From: DASVFB01 sp045806505
Lineage (GTDB): Bacteria; Actinomycetota; Thermoleophilia; Gaiellales; Gaiellaceae
Direction of reading: 5' to 3'
Length of the DNA: 14,238 nucleotides
Assembly: GCA_045806505.1 (NCBI GenBank)
Contig: JBJMJE010000257.1
Coordinates: 1-14,238 of the forward strand
Positions 1-7,423 of the stretch are shown piece after piece (the first letter of the stretch is position 1; each line of letters begins with the position of its first letter). Below the pieces are notes generated by a model, which had not been told where the DNA came from, did no database searches, and worked only from the letters and a program-made list of their open reading frames with translations. The position numbers and the translations under genes were made by a program.

Positions 1-1541
1 AGCCAGGCCACCGCCCGCCGGATGGCCGGCTCGCCCGGAGCGACCCCGGCGGCGACCAGGGCGGGCACCACCCCGCCGGTGCCGTACACGTGGTTGGCGC
101 CCCAGCGGCCGAACCACGAGCCGCCGGGTTCCTGCGCGGCGAGCAGCCAGTCGACGCCGCGTCGGCACTCCGGCGTCCCGGCCAGGCCCTCGGCCGCCAT
201 CATCTCCCCGACGTGCGCGGTGACGTCGGCCGACGGCGGATCGGTGACCGCGCCGAAGTCGCAGAACGGCAGCTTCGCCGGCAGCGGGCTCGTGTTGTCG
301 ACGTCGAACGCCGCCCAGCCGCCGTCGCTCGACTGCATGCCGAGCGACCACGCGACGCCGCGGTCCGCCGCGCCGGCGTCGTCGATGTCGGCTCGACGCA
401 GCGCGAGCACGACGACCGCGGTGTCGTCGACGTCGGGATAGTTGTCGTTCGCGAACTCGAACGGAAAGCCGCCGGGCGCGAGGCTCGGCCGTCGAACCGC
501 CCAGTCGCCGCGCACGCGCACCTCGCGACCCGCGAGCCAGTCGGCGCCGCGGACGACGGAGTCGTGCGTCGACGCGTAACCGGCATCGAGAAGCGCGATG
601 ACGGCCAGCGCCGTGTCCCACACCGGCGACTGGCACGCCTCGAGCCTGCGGCCGGAGTCGTCCTCGATCGTGAAGCTGTCGAGACCGGCGAGAGCCCTGG
701 CGATGACCGCGTGGTCGAGCCCGTAGCCGAGCGCGCGCAGCGCGATGATCGACCACACCCACGGCGGCTGGATCCCGCCCCAAGAGCCGTCCGCCTCCTG
801 CCGTTCGACGATCCAGCGCTCGGCCGCGCGGAGGGCGCGCCGCCGCAGCGGCGCGATCGGCTTGTGCTCGTAGCGGTGCAGGCCGCGGTCGAGCGCCGTG
901 AACGCGCGCGCGATCGGCTCGTTCGCGGTCTCGATCGTCGCGCCCGTCTGCAGCTCCCGGATGCCGAACGGCACGGCGACGCTCGGCTTGAGCGCCGACG
1001 CGATCGAGAGCGCGACGAGCGTCTGGCGCGCCCAGCACCCGAACGAGTAGATCGACAGCGGCGCCCGCGCGGGCAGGAGGATCTGCTCGGGTGGCAGCGC
1101 CGGCACCTCCTCCCACGACCAGAGCGCGAGGAGCGAGAGCCACATGCGCGTGAAGACGCGCGTCCGCTCGACGCCGCCGAGGTCGCGGATCAGATCCGAC
1201 GCGCGGCGCATGTGGTCGGCGCGCTCGCTGTCTCCGGCGAGCCGCAGCGCGACGTACGCCTCGACCGTCGTCGAGAGATCCGGCGGCCCGCCGAAGAACG
1301 TCGCCCAGCTTCCGTCGTAACGCTGCTTCGAGCGGATCCAGCGCGCCGTCGACGCCTTCTGCTCCGGCGTGAGGATCCCGAGGTAGTGGCGAACGAACAG
1401 ATCCTCGGCGTCGATCGTCACGTTGCTTTCGAGCTCGCCCTTCCACCAGCCGTCGGGATGCTGGAGCCCGCGGAGGCGTTCGGCGCCGCGCTCGAGCGCT
1501 TGCTGCGCGGCGTCGAGGCTCGGCGGTCTCATGACGCTCAT
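1..1541 (-). CDS. shc: Squalene-hopene cyclase, 3' end cut by window edge
   Basis: Cyclises squalene to hopene/hopanol at the cytoplasmic membrane; the final step of the pathway encoded by the genes upstream. About 513 residues are present; family members are about 630, so the last roughly 115 lie outside the window. The catalytic motif DVDDTA is visible with its first Asp at residue 370, close to the Alicyclobacillus enzyme (D374/D376/D377). Several QW-type repeats are visible: QHPDGWW (27-33), KQRYDGSW, QEADGSW, QSSDGGW and, near the cut, QEPGGSWFGRWG. The ATG at 1539-1541 overlaps the hpnE stop (ATGA) and is preceded by GAGG seven bases upstream. A second in-frame ATG at 1530-1532 is a less likely alternative start. 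It is the last of the squalene/hopanoid genes in the run visible here. Identification is very secure; the exact product mix (hopene, hopanol, tetrahymanol-like) cannot be read from sequence. Confidence 0.97.
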   Translation of the reverse strand, partial: MSVMRPPSLDAAQQALERGAERLRGLQHPDGWWKGELESNVTIDAEDLFVRHYLGILTPEQKASTARWIRSKQRYDGSWATFFGGPPDLSTTVEAYVALRLAGDSERADHMRRASDLIRDLGGVERTRVFTRMWLSLLALWSWEEVPALPPEQILLPARAPLSIYSFGCWARQTLVALSIASALKPSVAVPFGIRELQTGATIETANEPIARAFTALDRGLHRYEHKPIAPLRRRALRAAERWIVERQEADGSWGGIQPPWVWSIIALRALGYGLDHAVIARALAGLDSFTIEDDSGRRLEACQSPVWDTALAVIALLDAGYASTHDSVVRGADWLAGREVRVRGDWAVRRPSLAPGGFPFEFANDNYPDVDDTAVVVLALRRADIDDAGAADRGVAWSLGMQSSDGGWAAFDVDNTSPLPAKLPFCDFGAVTDPPSADVTAHVGEMMAAEGLAGTPECRRGVDWLLAAQEPGGSWFGRWGANHVYGTGGVVPALVAAGVAPGEPAIRRAVAW

Positions 1542-2881
1542 GCTGCTGCCTCGATCGTCGGTGCGCCGCCGCGTAGAAGGTCAGCTCGCGCAGCCGACGC
1601 CGCGGCGAGGCCGCTTCGCACCGCACTCTCCATCGTCGCGGGCCAGCCCGTGTCCGTCCACGCGCCGGCGAGGTAGAGGTTGTCGACGCTCGTGCGCGCG
1701 CCCGGCCTCAGCCGCGCGGTGCCGGGCGCGGCGCGGAACGTCGCCCGCGGCTCGCGCGTCGCGGTGAAGTCGAGGATCTCGGCACCGCGCGACTGCGGGA
1801 GCAGCCGCTCGACCGCGGGCACGTAACGCTCGCGCAGCGTCGCCAGCGGCTCGCCGATCTCGGCGGCAGCACCCGACAGGGAGACAGAGACGAGCTGCCC
1901 CTGCTCGATCCCGCTCGAGTCGGTGCGGTCGAACAGCCACTGCAGCGGCGAGGACGCCTCCGCGGCCGCGAAGCGCTCGTCGAGGACGCGCCGGTCGTAG
2001 TGCACGTGCAGGTTGACGATCGGGCTCAGGCCGAGGCCCGTCATCGCTTCGGCGTCCACTGCGCCGGCGGGCACGAGCGACGCGACGGCGTCGTGCGGAA
2101 CGGCGACGACCACGGCGTCGGTTTCGTGCGCGCCGTCTTCGAGCACGAGACGCCCGCCGTCGGCGGACTTCACGGGGACGCCGAGCATCACGTTCACGCC
2201 TGCACCTTCGAGAGCGGCCGTCGCCGCGTCGCCGTGCAGGCGCTGCAGCGGCACCGCCGGAACGCCGATATCGCATGCATCGGCGGCATCGATCAGCCCC
2301 GTGCGGAAGACCATCGTCGCGAGCAGCAGGGAGCCCTCGTCGGCCGGCAGGTTCAGCGTCGGCAGCGTGATCAGGTTCCACAACTCGTCGATCGCCGCGC
2401 TCGACTGACCCTTCGTGCGCAGCCACTCGCCGAAGGTTCTGCCGTCGAGCGTGGCGTCGCCGAGGTCGAGCGTCCGCAGTGCTGCAGCGGCGCGAAGGGC
2501 GTTCATGCGCTCGCGGGGGCTCAGCGGCGCGAACCGGACGAGCGTCGGGACGAGGTGGAGCGGCGCGGGCAGCGGCGCGCGCCGGAGGAACGCGGGCGGC
2601 TTGCCCTCGCGGAGGATCGGTACGCGCAGTCGCGGCTGGATCGGGACGAGGTGCTCCACGCCGAGGCGGTGGAGGAAGCCGCGGTACGCGGCGCAGCAGC
2701 GGAGGAGCACGTGCTGTCCGTTGTCGATCCAGTGTTCCTTGCGGCGGACGGAATAGGTAGCGCCGCCGAGCCGCGTGCGCGCCTCGAACAGCGTCACGGT
2801 CGCGCCGTGGTCGGCGAGGTCGAGCGCGGCCGCGATCCCGGCAAGGCCGCCGCCGACCACCGCGACGCGCGCGCCGTTCAC
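1538..2881 (-). CDS. hpnE: Hydroxysqualene dehydroxylase HpnE (squalene-associated FAD-dependent desaturase)
   Basis: Flavoprotein that reductively removes the hydroxyl of hydroxysqualene to give squalene, the third step of the HpnD-HpnC-HpnE route. The protein is 447 residues, usual for the family. The N-terminal dinucleotide-binding motif is VAVVGGGLAG (residues 6-15), with the acidic end of the second strand at FEARTRLGG (32-40). The C-terminal FAD-contacting block reads YLAGAWTDTGWPATMESAVRSG, typical of amine-oxidase/phytoene-desaturase relatives. The start is GTG at 2879-2881, which overlaps the hpnD stop (GTGA) and has GGAG six bases upstream. The frame stays open for 1.2 kb further upstream through hpnD and hpnC, but that extension is not homologous to anything and is rejected. 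A carotenoid desaturase is the main alternative; position between hpnD and the cyclase argues strongly for HpnE. Confidence 0.94.
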   Translation of the reverse strand: MNGARVAVVGGGLAGIAAALDLADHGATVTLFEARTRLGGATYSVRRKEHWIDNGQHVLLRCCAAYRGFLHRLGVEHLVPIQPRLRVPILREGKPPAFLRRAPLPAPLHLVPTLVRFAPLSPRERMNALRAAAALRTLDLGDATLDGRTFGEWLRTKGQSSAAIDELWNLITLPTLNLPADEGSLLLATMVFRTGLIDAADACDIGVPAVPLQRLHGDAATAALEGAGVNVMLGVPVKSADGGRLVLEDGAHETDAVVVAVPHDAVASLVPAGAVDAEAMTGLGLSPIVNLHVHYDRRVLDERFAAAEASSPLQWLFDRTDSSGIEQGQLVSVSLSGAAAEIGEPLATLRERYVPAVERLLPQSRGAEILDFTATREPRATFRAAPGTARLRPGARTSVDNLYLAGAWTDTGWPATMESAVRSGLAAASAARADLLRGGAPTIEAAA

Positions 2882-3714
2882 GCCGCGCTCCGCGCGAGGC
2901 TCTGCGCGAGCACGAGCCCCTTCTCCCAGCGGCGCAGCCTCGGCCGGCCGCGCAGCACCAGGTCGGGGCGCAGCGCGATCCGCTCGAGCAGCCGGCGATA
3001 CGCGCCCGCCATGGCGAGCACACATGCGGCGCTGCGGCGGTCGAGGAGCGGCACGAGCGTCAGGCCGAGCGCGAGCCGGTTCAGCGCACGCTGGGCCTCG
3101 TACGCCACGAGCAGCTCCGCCGGCCCGTCGATCCACCCGTCCGTCGCGCTGCAGCCGAAGCGATACAGATCCTCGGCCGGCAGATAGCGGCGGCCGTTGC
3201 GCAGGTCCTCGCTCAGGTCGCGGAGGATGTTCGTGAGCTGAAGCGCGACGCCGAGCTCTTCGGCGAGCTGCGCCGCCCGCGTCCGGTCGCTCGTTTCGAA
3301 GACGCCGAGCGTGAGGCGCCCGATCGAGCCTGCGACGCGCCGCCCGTAGAGCTCCGTGTCCGCGAACGTCGCGTACTCGTGGCCGCGCACGTCCATCTCC
3401 GCCCCGGCGACGAGGTCGTCGAACGCGTCGAGCGGGATCGGGTAACGACGTGCGGCGTCGGCGACTGCCGCGAACACGAGATCGTCCGTCTCGGGCAGCC
3501 GCGAGAGGTGTGCGCGGACGTCGTCCAGCGCGGCAAGCTTGTCGTCCGTGGCGAGGCCTCCGTCGGCGATGTCGTCGATCCGGCGTGCGAGCGCGTAGAT
3601 GGCGAAGATCGCGTCGCGCCGGTCCGCCGGCAGCAGGCGCATGCCGGCGTAGAACGTGGAGCCCGACGCGCGGGAGATGCCGCGGCATTCGGCGTACGCG
3701 GCGGCGACGTTCAT
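2878..3714 (-). CDS. hpnD: Presqualene diphosphate synthase HpnD
   Basis: Condenses two farnesyl diphosphates to presqualene diphosphate, the first step towards squalene in the Hpn route. The protein is 278 residues, the expected size for a trans-isoprenyl (squalene/phytoene synthase) fold. Both Asp-rich Mg-diphosphate motifs are intact: RRIDDIAD (44-51) and NILRDLSED (162-170, D166 and D170). They are followed by the family block NGRRYLP. The segment YGRRVAGSIGRL is typical of HpnD and phytoene synthases, and the N-terminus (GSTFYAGMRLLP, residues 18-29) matches the HpnD group. The ATG at 3712-3714 overlaps the hpnC stop (ATGA); I see no clear Shine-Dalgarno, so translation probably depends on coupling to hpnC. 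A phytoene synthase is the alternative on family grounds, but the paired hpnC and hpnE make HpnD much more likely. Confidence 0.93.
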   Translation of the reverse strand: MNVAAAYAECRGISRASGSTFYAGMRLLPADRRDAIFAIYALARRIDDIADGGLATDDKLAALDDVRAHLSRLPETDDLVFAAVADAARRYPIPLDAFDDLVAGAEMDVRGHEYATFADTELYGRRVAGSIGRLTLGVFETSDRTRAAQLAEELGVALQLTNILRDLSEDLRNGRRYLPAEDLYRFGCSATDGWIDGPAELLVAYEAQRALNRLALGLTLVPLLDRRSAACVLAMAGAYRRLLERIALRPDLVLRGRPRLRRWEKGLVLAQSLARSAA

Positions 3715-4577
3715 CCGCCGCGGCGAAGCGTCTCGAGCGAGCGGCGCGCCTTCTGGGCGCGCGTCGCCCGCGGTGTGCTGCCGAGCACGTCGAAGCCGGC
3801 GCGCTCGATCGCGTCCAGGGTCGCGCGTCCACCGCCGACGTACCCGGCGACCGCGATTCGCGCCCGCCCGCGCAGCGTTCCGACGAGCACGGCGCCCTCG
3901 TCGAGCAGCCGCCGCGCGCGCTCCGTCTCGAACGCGAGCAGCTCGCGCAGCGCATTACTCGCAGACGAGGCGCCGAGATCCGCAGGCCCGACGGCGAAGC
4001 GCTGCCGGTCATCCGCGGGCAGGTAGATGCGTCCACGAGCGAAGTCCTCGCCGACGTCCTGCCAGTGCTCCGCGAGCTGCAGCGCCGTGCAGACACGGTC
4101 CGAGAGCGCGATCCGGTCGGCCGTGGCGGCGCCGAAGACGTGCAGCACGAGCTCGCCGACGGGATTCGCCGAGAGGTCGCAGTAGTCGACGAGGTCGGCG
4201 AACGTGTCGTACGTCGCCTGGCGCTGGTCGCGCCGGTTGGCCTCGATCAGGCGGAGGAACGGCTCGCGCGGAAGCGGGCACGCGCGCACCGTTGGCTGTA
4301 GCCGTTGCAGCAGCGGGTGCTGCGGCTCGCCGTCGAAGACGCGGTGCAGATCCTGCTCGAACGACTCGAGGATCGCCATCCGGTCGCCCTCGACCTCGTC
4401 GCCGAGCTGATCGACCAGTCGCGCGAAGCCGTAGATCGCCGTCAGGTGCGCCCGCGTCTTGCGGCCGACGAGGTGCGACGCAACAGTGAAGTTCTCCTGC
4501 GCCGCCAAAGGCAGGATCGCGGAGGCATCCGGTAGCCGCGGATCGGCTCCGGTCGCTCGCCCGACGGCCGCGGTCAT
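3711..4577 (-). CDS. hpnC: Hydroxysqualene synthase HpnC
   Basis: Converts presqualene diphosphate to hydroxysqualene, the second step of the HpnCDE route. It is a second squalene/phytoene synthase-fold protein, 288 residues, clearly diverged from its neighbour HpnD. The HpnC-like N-terminus with QENFTVASHLVGRKTRAHL (27-45) is present. The two DxxxD motifs are intact: VDQLGDE (D56 and D60) and QDVGED (D173 and D177), followed by FARGRIYLP. The ATG at 4575-4577 overlaps the yjbQ stop (ATGA); a G-rich stretch lies too close to the start to be an ideal ribosome site. Having two paralogous synthases side by side is the hallmark of this three-enzyme pathway, as opposed to a single eukaryote-type squalene synthase. 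Assignment of C versus D rests on motif differences and on the order C-D-E, which is the usual one. Confidence 0.92.
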   Translation of the reverse strand: MTAAVGRATGADPRLPDASAILPLAAQENFTVASHLVGRKTRAHLTAIYGFARLVDQLGDEVEGDRMAILESFEQDLHRVFDGEPQHPLLQRLQPTVRACPLPREPFLRLIEANRRDQRQATYDTFADLVDYCDLSANPVGELVLHVFGAATADRIALSDRVCTALQLAEHWQDVGEDFARGRIYLPADDRQRFAVGPADLGASSASNALRELLAFETERARRLLDEGAVLVGTLRGRARIAVAGYVGGGRATLDAIERAGFDVLGSTPRATRAQKARRSLETLRRGG

Positions 4578-5026
4578 TCCCCTATGACCTGGATGAAGAT
4601 CTTGCGCGGGCGCGAGCGGTCGAGCTCGCAGAAGAACACGCGCTGCCAGCGTCCGAGCATGAGCGAGCCGTCGACGATCGGGATCGCCTGCGAGGACGAC
4701 GACAGCAGGCCGGCGCGCATGTGCGACCAGCCGTTCGGATGGAGGTCGTCGTCGTCCAGGCCCTCCGTCCGGATGGACATGTCGTCGTGCCGGTAGTAGC
4801 GGCCGCCCTCGGGCGCGAGCTCGGCGAGGAGCTCGTTGAAGTCCTCGATGAAGCCTGATTCCTGCTCGTTGATCACGACGGCGCAGGTCGTGTGCGGCGA
4901 GTAGATGAGGGCCATGCCGTTCGACACGTCGGCCCGGTCGACCGCGGCGTGGACTTCGTCCGTGAAGTCGATGAGTTGCGAGCCGCGCTCGGTTACCAGG
5001 TCGTGGTTCTCGAAGTGGTGCTTCAC
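4574..5026 (-). CDS. yjbQ: YjbQ family (UPF0047) protein
   Basis: Small cytoplasmic protein of 150 residues (the Escherichia coli homologue has 138). Conserved family blocks are all visible: SPHTTCAVVINEQESG in the first half, then GWSHMRAGLLSSS, IPIVDG, LMLGRWQRVFF and the C-terminal D-R-x-R-P-R-K-I-F-I-Q-V-I-G. Family members have been reported to show weak thiamine-phosphate-synthase-type activity, but the physiological role is not settled, so no pathway is claimed. The start is GTG at 5024-5026, preceded by GGGAGG three to four bases upstream, which decides it over a longer open frame. It overlaps hpnC by four bases (ATGA), so it is co-translated with the squalene genes; no function in hopanoid synthesis is known to me. 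A 47-base gap separates it from the upstream isomerase gene. Confidence 0.9.
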   Translation of the reverse strand: MKHHFENHDLVTERGSQLIDFTDEVHAAVDRADVSNGMALIYSPHTTCAVVINEQESGFIEDFNELLAELAPEGGRYYRHDDMSIRTEGLDDDDLHPNGWSHMRAGLLSSSSQAIPIVDGSLMLGRWQRVFFCELDRSRPRKIFIQVIGE

Positions 5027-5050
5027 AGGCCTCCCGCTGCTGGTGTCGTG

Positions 5051-5056
5051 AGCATA
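5051..5056 (-). promoter_or_regulatory. Possible internal -10 element upstream of yjbQ-hpnCDE-shc
   Basis: The 47-base gap between the isomerase stop and the yjbQ start (5027-5073) is the only real gap in the minus-strand run. On the minus strand it contains TATGCT, which fits the TAnnnT form of actinobacterial -10 boxes. A transcript starting about seven bases downstream would carry a leader of roughly 18 bases including the GGGAGG ribosome site of yjbQ. I see no convincing -35 hexamer at 16-18 bases, and no hairpin in the gap. It could give the squalene genes their own promoter within a longer operon, but it may be chance. Confidence 0.3.
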
Positions 5057-5073
5057 ATCTCTCGCGCCGCGCC

Positions 5074-5880
5074 TTATACCGAGAGCAGCCAGGGGCGTTC
5101 GCGCAACCACGACTCCGCTGCGCGAAATCGCTGCTCGTCGACCGTTCCTGCCGCGGTGACAGCGGAGACCTCGAGCGTGAGGGCGCCGTCGTAGCCGCGC
5201 TCGCGGAGCGTGCCGAAGAGCCTGTCCCAGTCGATCGTGCCCTCGCCGGGGATCAGGTAGCGCCGCGTGTTGGCCGCATCGCGGAGCGCACCGGCGAAGT
5301 CCTTGACGTGCAGGTGGGCGACGCGTTCCCAGAGCCCGTCGTCGGCGAGGGCGTCGACGAGCTGGCCGTGGTGGGCGAGGAACTCCGTGTCGAGCGTGAT
5401 CCGGCAGCGTTCGTCTGTCTCGACGGCGCGGCGGACGTTGGCGAGCGGCGAGCCGGCGGAGCACGGGATCGTCTCGACCGTCAGCGTCACTCCGGCGGCG
5501 TCCCCGACGTCGAGGCACGCCGGCAGGAGCGCCAGGTTCTCGTCGAGCCTGCGGTCGCCGACCGGGAGCTCCCAGAGGTGGAGGACGACGAGCGACGCCC
5601 CGAGGCTCGCCGCGAGTCGGCAGTCGGTTTCGAGCTGCCCGAGCGCAGCAGCGGCGTTCTCGAGCAGTTCGGCGCCGATGCGCTTGTCGAGGTGCGCCGT
5701 CTGGAAGCGAAGCCCTGCCGCGCGGAGGTCATCCTCGACGCGGGCCGGGTCCCACACGCGGCTGATGCTGAGCTCGAGGCCGTCCACGTCCAGGCGCGGG
5801 CACCACTCGGCGATCGCCGTGTGATCGGCGGCGTCCGGAAACCGTGTGACGAGCCCTGTCGACGCCAGGCCGCGGATCAA
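5074..5880 (-). CDS. Sugar phosphate isomerase/epimerase-like TIM-barrel protein
   Basis: Xylose-isomerase-like/AP-endonuclease-2 TIM barrel, 268 residues, the usual length. Motifs along the barrel are DGLELS (33-38), TAHLDK (61-66), VVLHLWELP (98-106), LTVETIPCSAGSPLAN (133-148), ITLDTEF (161-167), VAHLHVKDF (187-195) and LTLEV (234-238). By family analogy E136, D164, H191 (or H189) and E237 are the likely divalent-metal ligands. The substrate cannot be told. Because the upstream gene encodes a DNA base glycosylase, an endonuclease IV-type role is tempting, but the sequence resembles sugar isomerases more than the Nfo group. The start is TTG at 5878-5880, overlapping the glycosylase stop (TTGA); it has no Shine-Dalgarno and no other start codon nearby fits. 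The open frame upstream of it is a shadow of the glycosylase gene. Confidence 0.85.
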   Translation of the reverse strand: MIRGLASTGLVTRFPDAADHTAIAEWCPRLDVDGLELSISRVWDPARVEDDLRAAGLRFQTAHLDKRIGAELLENAAAALGQLETDCRLAASLGASLVVLHLWELPVGDRRLDENLALLPACLDVGDAAGVTLTVETIPCSAGSPLANVRRAVETDERCRITLDTEFLAHHGQLVDALADDGLWERVAHLHVKDFAGALRDAANTRRYLIPGEGTIDWDRLFGTLRERGYDGALTLEVSAVTAAGTVDEQRFRAAESWLRERPWLLSV

Positions 5881-6719
5881 GCGGCAGCCGCTGCGGGCAG
5901 CGGGACCAAACCCGTGGCGAAGCCGCGCAGCAGGTAGACGCTCGCGAGGCCCTGCCACTCCTCGTACGGCTCGAGCAGCGCCGCCGTCTCGTCCGCCTCG
6001 ACCCAGCGGCCCGTCAGCGCCTTGCACAGCTTGAGCAGGCCGAGGTCGCCGACGAGGCCGCGCTCGTAGCTGCCGAGGCCCTCCAGCGCGATCACGCCGA
6101 CGGACCAGGGCCCGATGCCCCGCTCGCGCAGCAGCCGGGCCGCGACTGCGTCGACCGGGAGCGCCTTCAGCCCCTCGAGATCGAGCGAGCGGCACATCCG
6201 GACGAGCGTCGCGCCGCGCCGCGCGTGCAGGCCGAGCCGCCGCAGCTGCGCGGGTGAGAGCCGGCCGAGTGTCTTCGCGGTGGGCGGCTGCGCGAACCGG
6301 CCGACGCGTTCGCTCGTCGCGCGAACGACGATCCGGTCGAGCTCGCGCGCGCGGTCGGACTGGATCAGCTGGCCGCACAGGGCCCGCAGCAAAGCGCCTG
6401 CAACCGTCGGCGTGCGGAGAGGACGCAGCCCGCGCGTCTCTCGGATCGTCGCGCCGAGCAGCCGATCACTCGCGAAGCGGCGCAGGAACTCGCTGTGGTC
6501 GTCGTCCAGCGCGAGCACGAACCGAAGCTCGTCGACCGCCGTTTCGTCGCCGGCCCGCACTCGCACGGCGCCGCTCTTCAGCTGCCAGGCATGCGCGACG
6601 TCGTCGCCGATCACACACGTGAAGACGCCGTCGCGGAACAGGCGCGTGGCGTCGTACGCAAGCCTCGCGGTGAGGGCGAGCGAGTACGGACCACGCGGAC
6701 GGAGCTCGACCTCGAGCAC
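5877..6719 (-). CDS. AlkA-like DNA-3-methyladenine glycosylase (HhH-GPD)
   Basis: Base-excision repair glycosylase that would remove alkylated purines from DNA; 280 residues, the size of AlkA (E. coli 282). The N-terminal ~100 residues look like the non-catalytic domain. The HhH-GPD core starts at about 104, with LCGQLIQSDRA (114-124) matching the family's I-x-G-Q-Q-I-S-x-x-x-A block. The helix-hairpin-helix is RERGIGPWSVGVIAL (198-212), and the catalytic Asp is D225 in VGDLGL. The start is GTG at 6717-6719; no Shine-Dalgarno is visible, and CATGAT six bases upstream is only a weak -10 candidate for a leaderless transcript. It is the first gene of the minus-strand run that ends in the hopanoid genes. 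Exact substrate range is not predictable; an oxidised-base (OGG-like) enzyme is less likely because the Lys of that subgroup is not seen. Confidence 0.87.
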   Translation of the reverse strand: MLEVELRPRGPYSLALTARLAYDATRLFRDGVFTCVIGDDVAHAWQLKSGAVRVRAGDETAVDELRFVLALDDDHSEFLRRFASDRLLGATIRETRGLRPLRTPTVAGALLRALCGQLIQSDRARELDRIVVRATSERVGRFAQPPTAKTLGRLSPAQLRRLGLHARRGATLVRMCRSLDLEGLKALPVDAVAARLLRERGIGPWSVGVIALEGLGSYERGLVGDLGLLKLCKALTGRWVEADETAALLEPYEEWQGLASVYLLRGFATGLVPLPAAAAA

Positions 6720-6757
6720 ACGGCGATCATGACAGCAGCGGGGGATACGCTCAGCGA
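6720..6757. promoter_or_regulatory. 38-base divergent start region with candidate leaderless -10 for the methyltransferase
   Basis: Separates the glycosylase (minus) and methyltransferase (plus) start codons. On the plus strand TACGCT at 6746-6751 (form TAnnnT) is followed by six bases and then the ATG, the spacing expected if transcription starts on the A of the start codon. A GGGGG run lies 12 or more bases before the ATG, too far for a normal ribosome site. No -35 hexamer is evident. The minus-strand promoter would have to lie in this gap or inside the methyltransferase gene. Confidence 0.4.
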
Positions 6758-7423
6758 ATGAAGATGCGCGCGACGTGGGACGCGCTCGCCGCCGATCCCG
6801 ACGCGTACGTCGGCGATCCCGAGCGCGGCCGGAGCGAGCTCCAGGGGATGTTCGAGCGACTCGGCGCCGATCCGCGCGGCGGCACGTGCGTCGAGGTCGG
6901 CTGCGGCCCGGGGCGCATGACCGCGGCGCTCGCCGAGCGCTTCGACCGCGTCGTCGCCGTCGACGTCTCGCCTGCGATGGTCGATCGGGCGCGGGCGTCC
7001 GTCCCCAACGCGAACGTCGACTTCCGCGTCGTCTCCGGCGACACGCTGGACGGTGTCGATTCCGGAGTCGCGGACGCGCTCGTCTGCTACCTCGTGCTCC
7101 AGCATCTTCCCTCGCGCGAGACCGTGCTCTCCCATATCGCCGAGTTCGGGCGCGTCCTCGCCGAGCACGGCGAGGCATTCGTCCAGCTGCCGGTGCTCGA
7201 CGAAGGATGGCGTCCGCGTGCGTGGCGGGCCGCACGCTCCGCCGTCGTGCCGTTGACCGCACTCGGCCCGACGCGGCGGCCGGAGTTCCGAGGCGTCCGC
7301 CTGACGCGGGACGAGCTCGACGGCGGCCTCGGCCGCGCCGGCCTGCGAATCGTCTCGACCGACATCGGGCCTGACGCGCCCTACCGCTTCAGCCACGATC
7401 TGTTTCTGCGGCTGACGCGGTGA
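6758..7423 (+). CDS. Class I SAM-dependent methyltransferase
   Basis: Cytoplasmic methyltransferase of 221 residues with a Rossmann-type fold. SAM-binding motif I is VEVGCGPGRMT (45-55), the acidic end of the second strand is VVAVDVSPAMVDRAR, and the later strand LVCYLVLQHLPS is in the usual place. The substrate is unknown; size and motifs resemble the Methyltransf_11/25 group acting on small molecules, lipids or quinone-type rings. The start is ATG at 6758 (a second in-frame ATG lies at 6764), probably leaderless. Its stop overlaps the next gene's GTG start (GTGA), so it is translationally coupled to an O-antigen-ligase-like protein. That raises the possibility that it modifies a glycan or glycolipid, but this is inference from position only. 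Confidence 0.88.
   Translation: MKMRATWDALAADPDAYVGDPERGRSELQGMFERLGADPRGGTCVEVGCGPGRMTAALAERFDRVVAVDVSPAMVDRARASVPNANVDFRVVSGDTLDGVDSGVADALVCYLVLQHLPSRETVLSHIAEFGRVLAEHGEAFVQLPVLDEGWRPRAWRAARSAVVPLTALGPTRRPEFRGVRLTRDELDGGLGRAGLRIVSTDIGPDAPYRFSHDLFLRLTR

Noticed and set aside
90..1676. 528-codon open frame on the plus strand
   Set aside because: It lies antisense to squalene-hopene cyclase, is very Arg/Ala-rich, shows no family motif, and is the expected by-product of G/C third positions in the real gene.
2000..3187. 395-codon open frame on the plus strand
   Set aside because: Antisense to hpnE and hpnD, low-information Arg/Ala/Glu composition, no recognisable domain.
2882..4096. In-frame upstream extension of hpnE through hpnD and hpnC
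   Set aside because: The extension overlaps two well-supported genes on the same strand and has no homology-like features. The GTG at 2881 gives a normal-length HpnE with the FAD motif at residue 6.
5074..5880. Endonuclease IV (Nfo) identity for the TIM-barrel gene, suggested by the adjacent DNA glycosylase
   Set aside because: The motifs fit the sugar phosphate isomerase/epimerase group better, and the fuller set of metal-binding His residues expected in Nfo is not evident.
5881..6378. Upstream in-frame extension of the TIM-barrel protein
   Set aside because: It runs through the glycosylase gene in another frame, and the composition is shadow-like. The TTG at 5880 in a TTGA overlap gives the expected family length.
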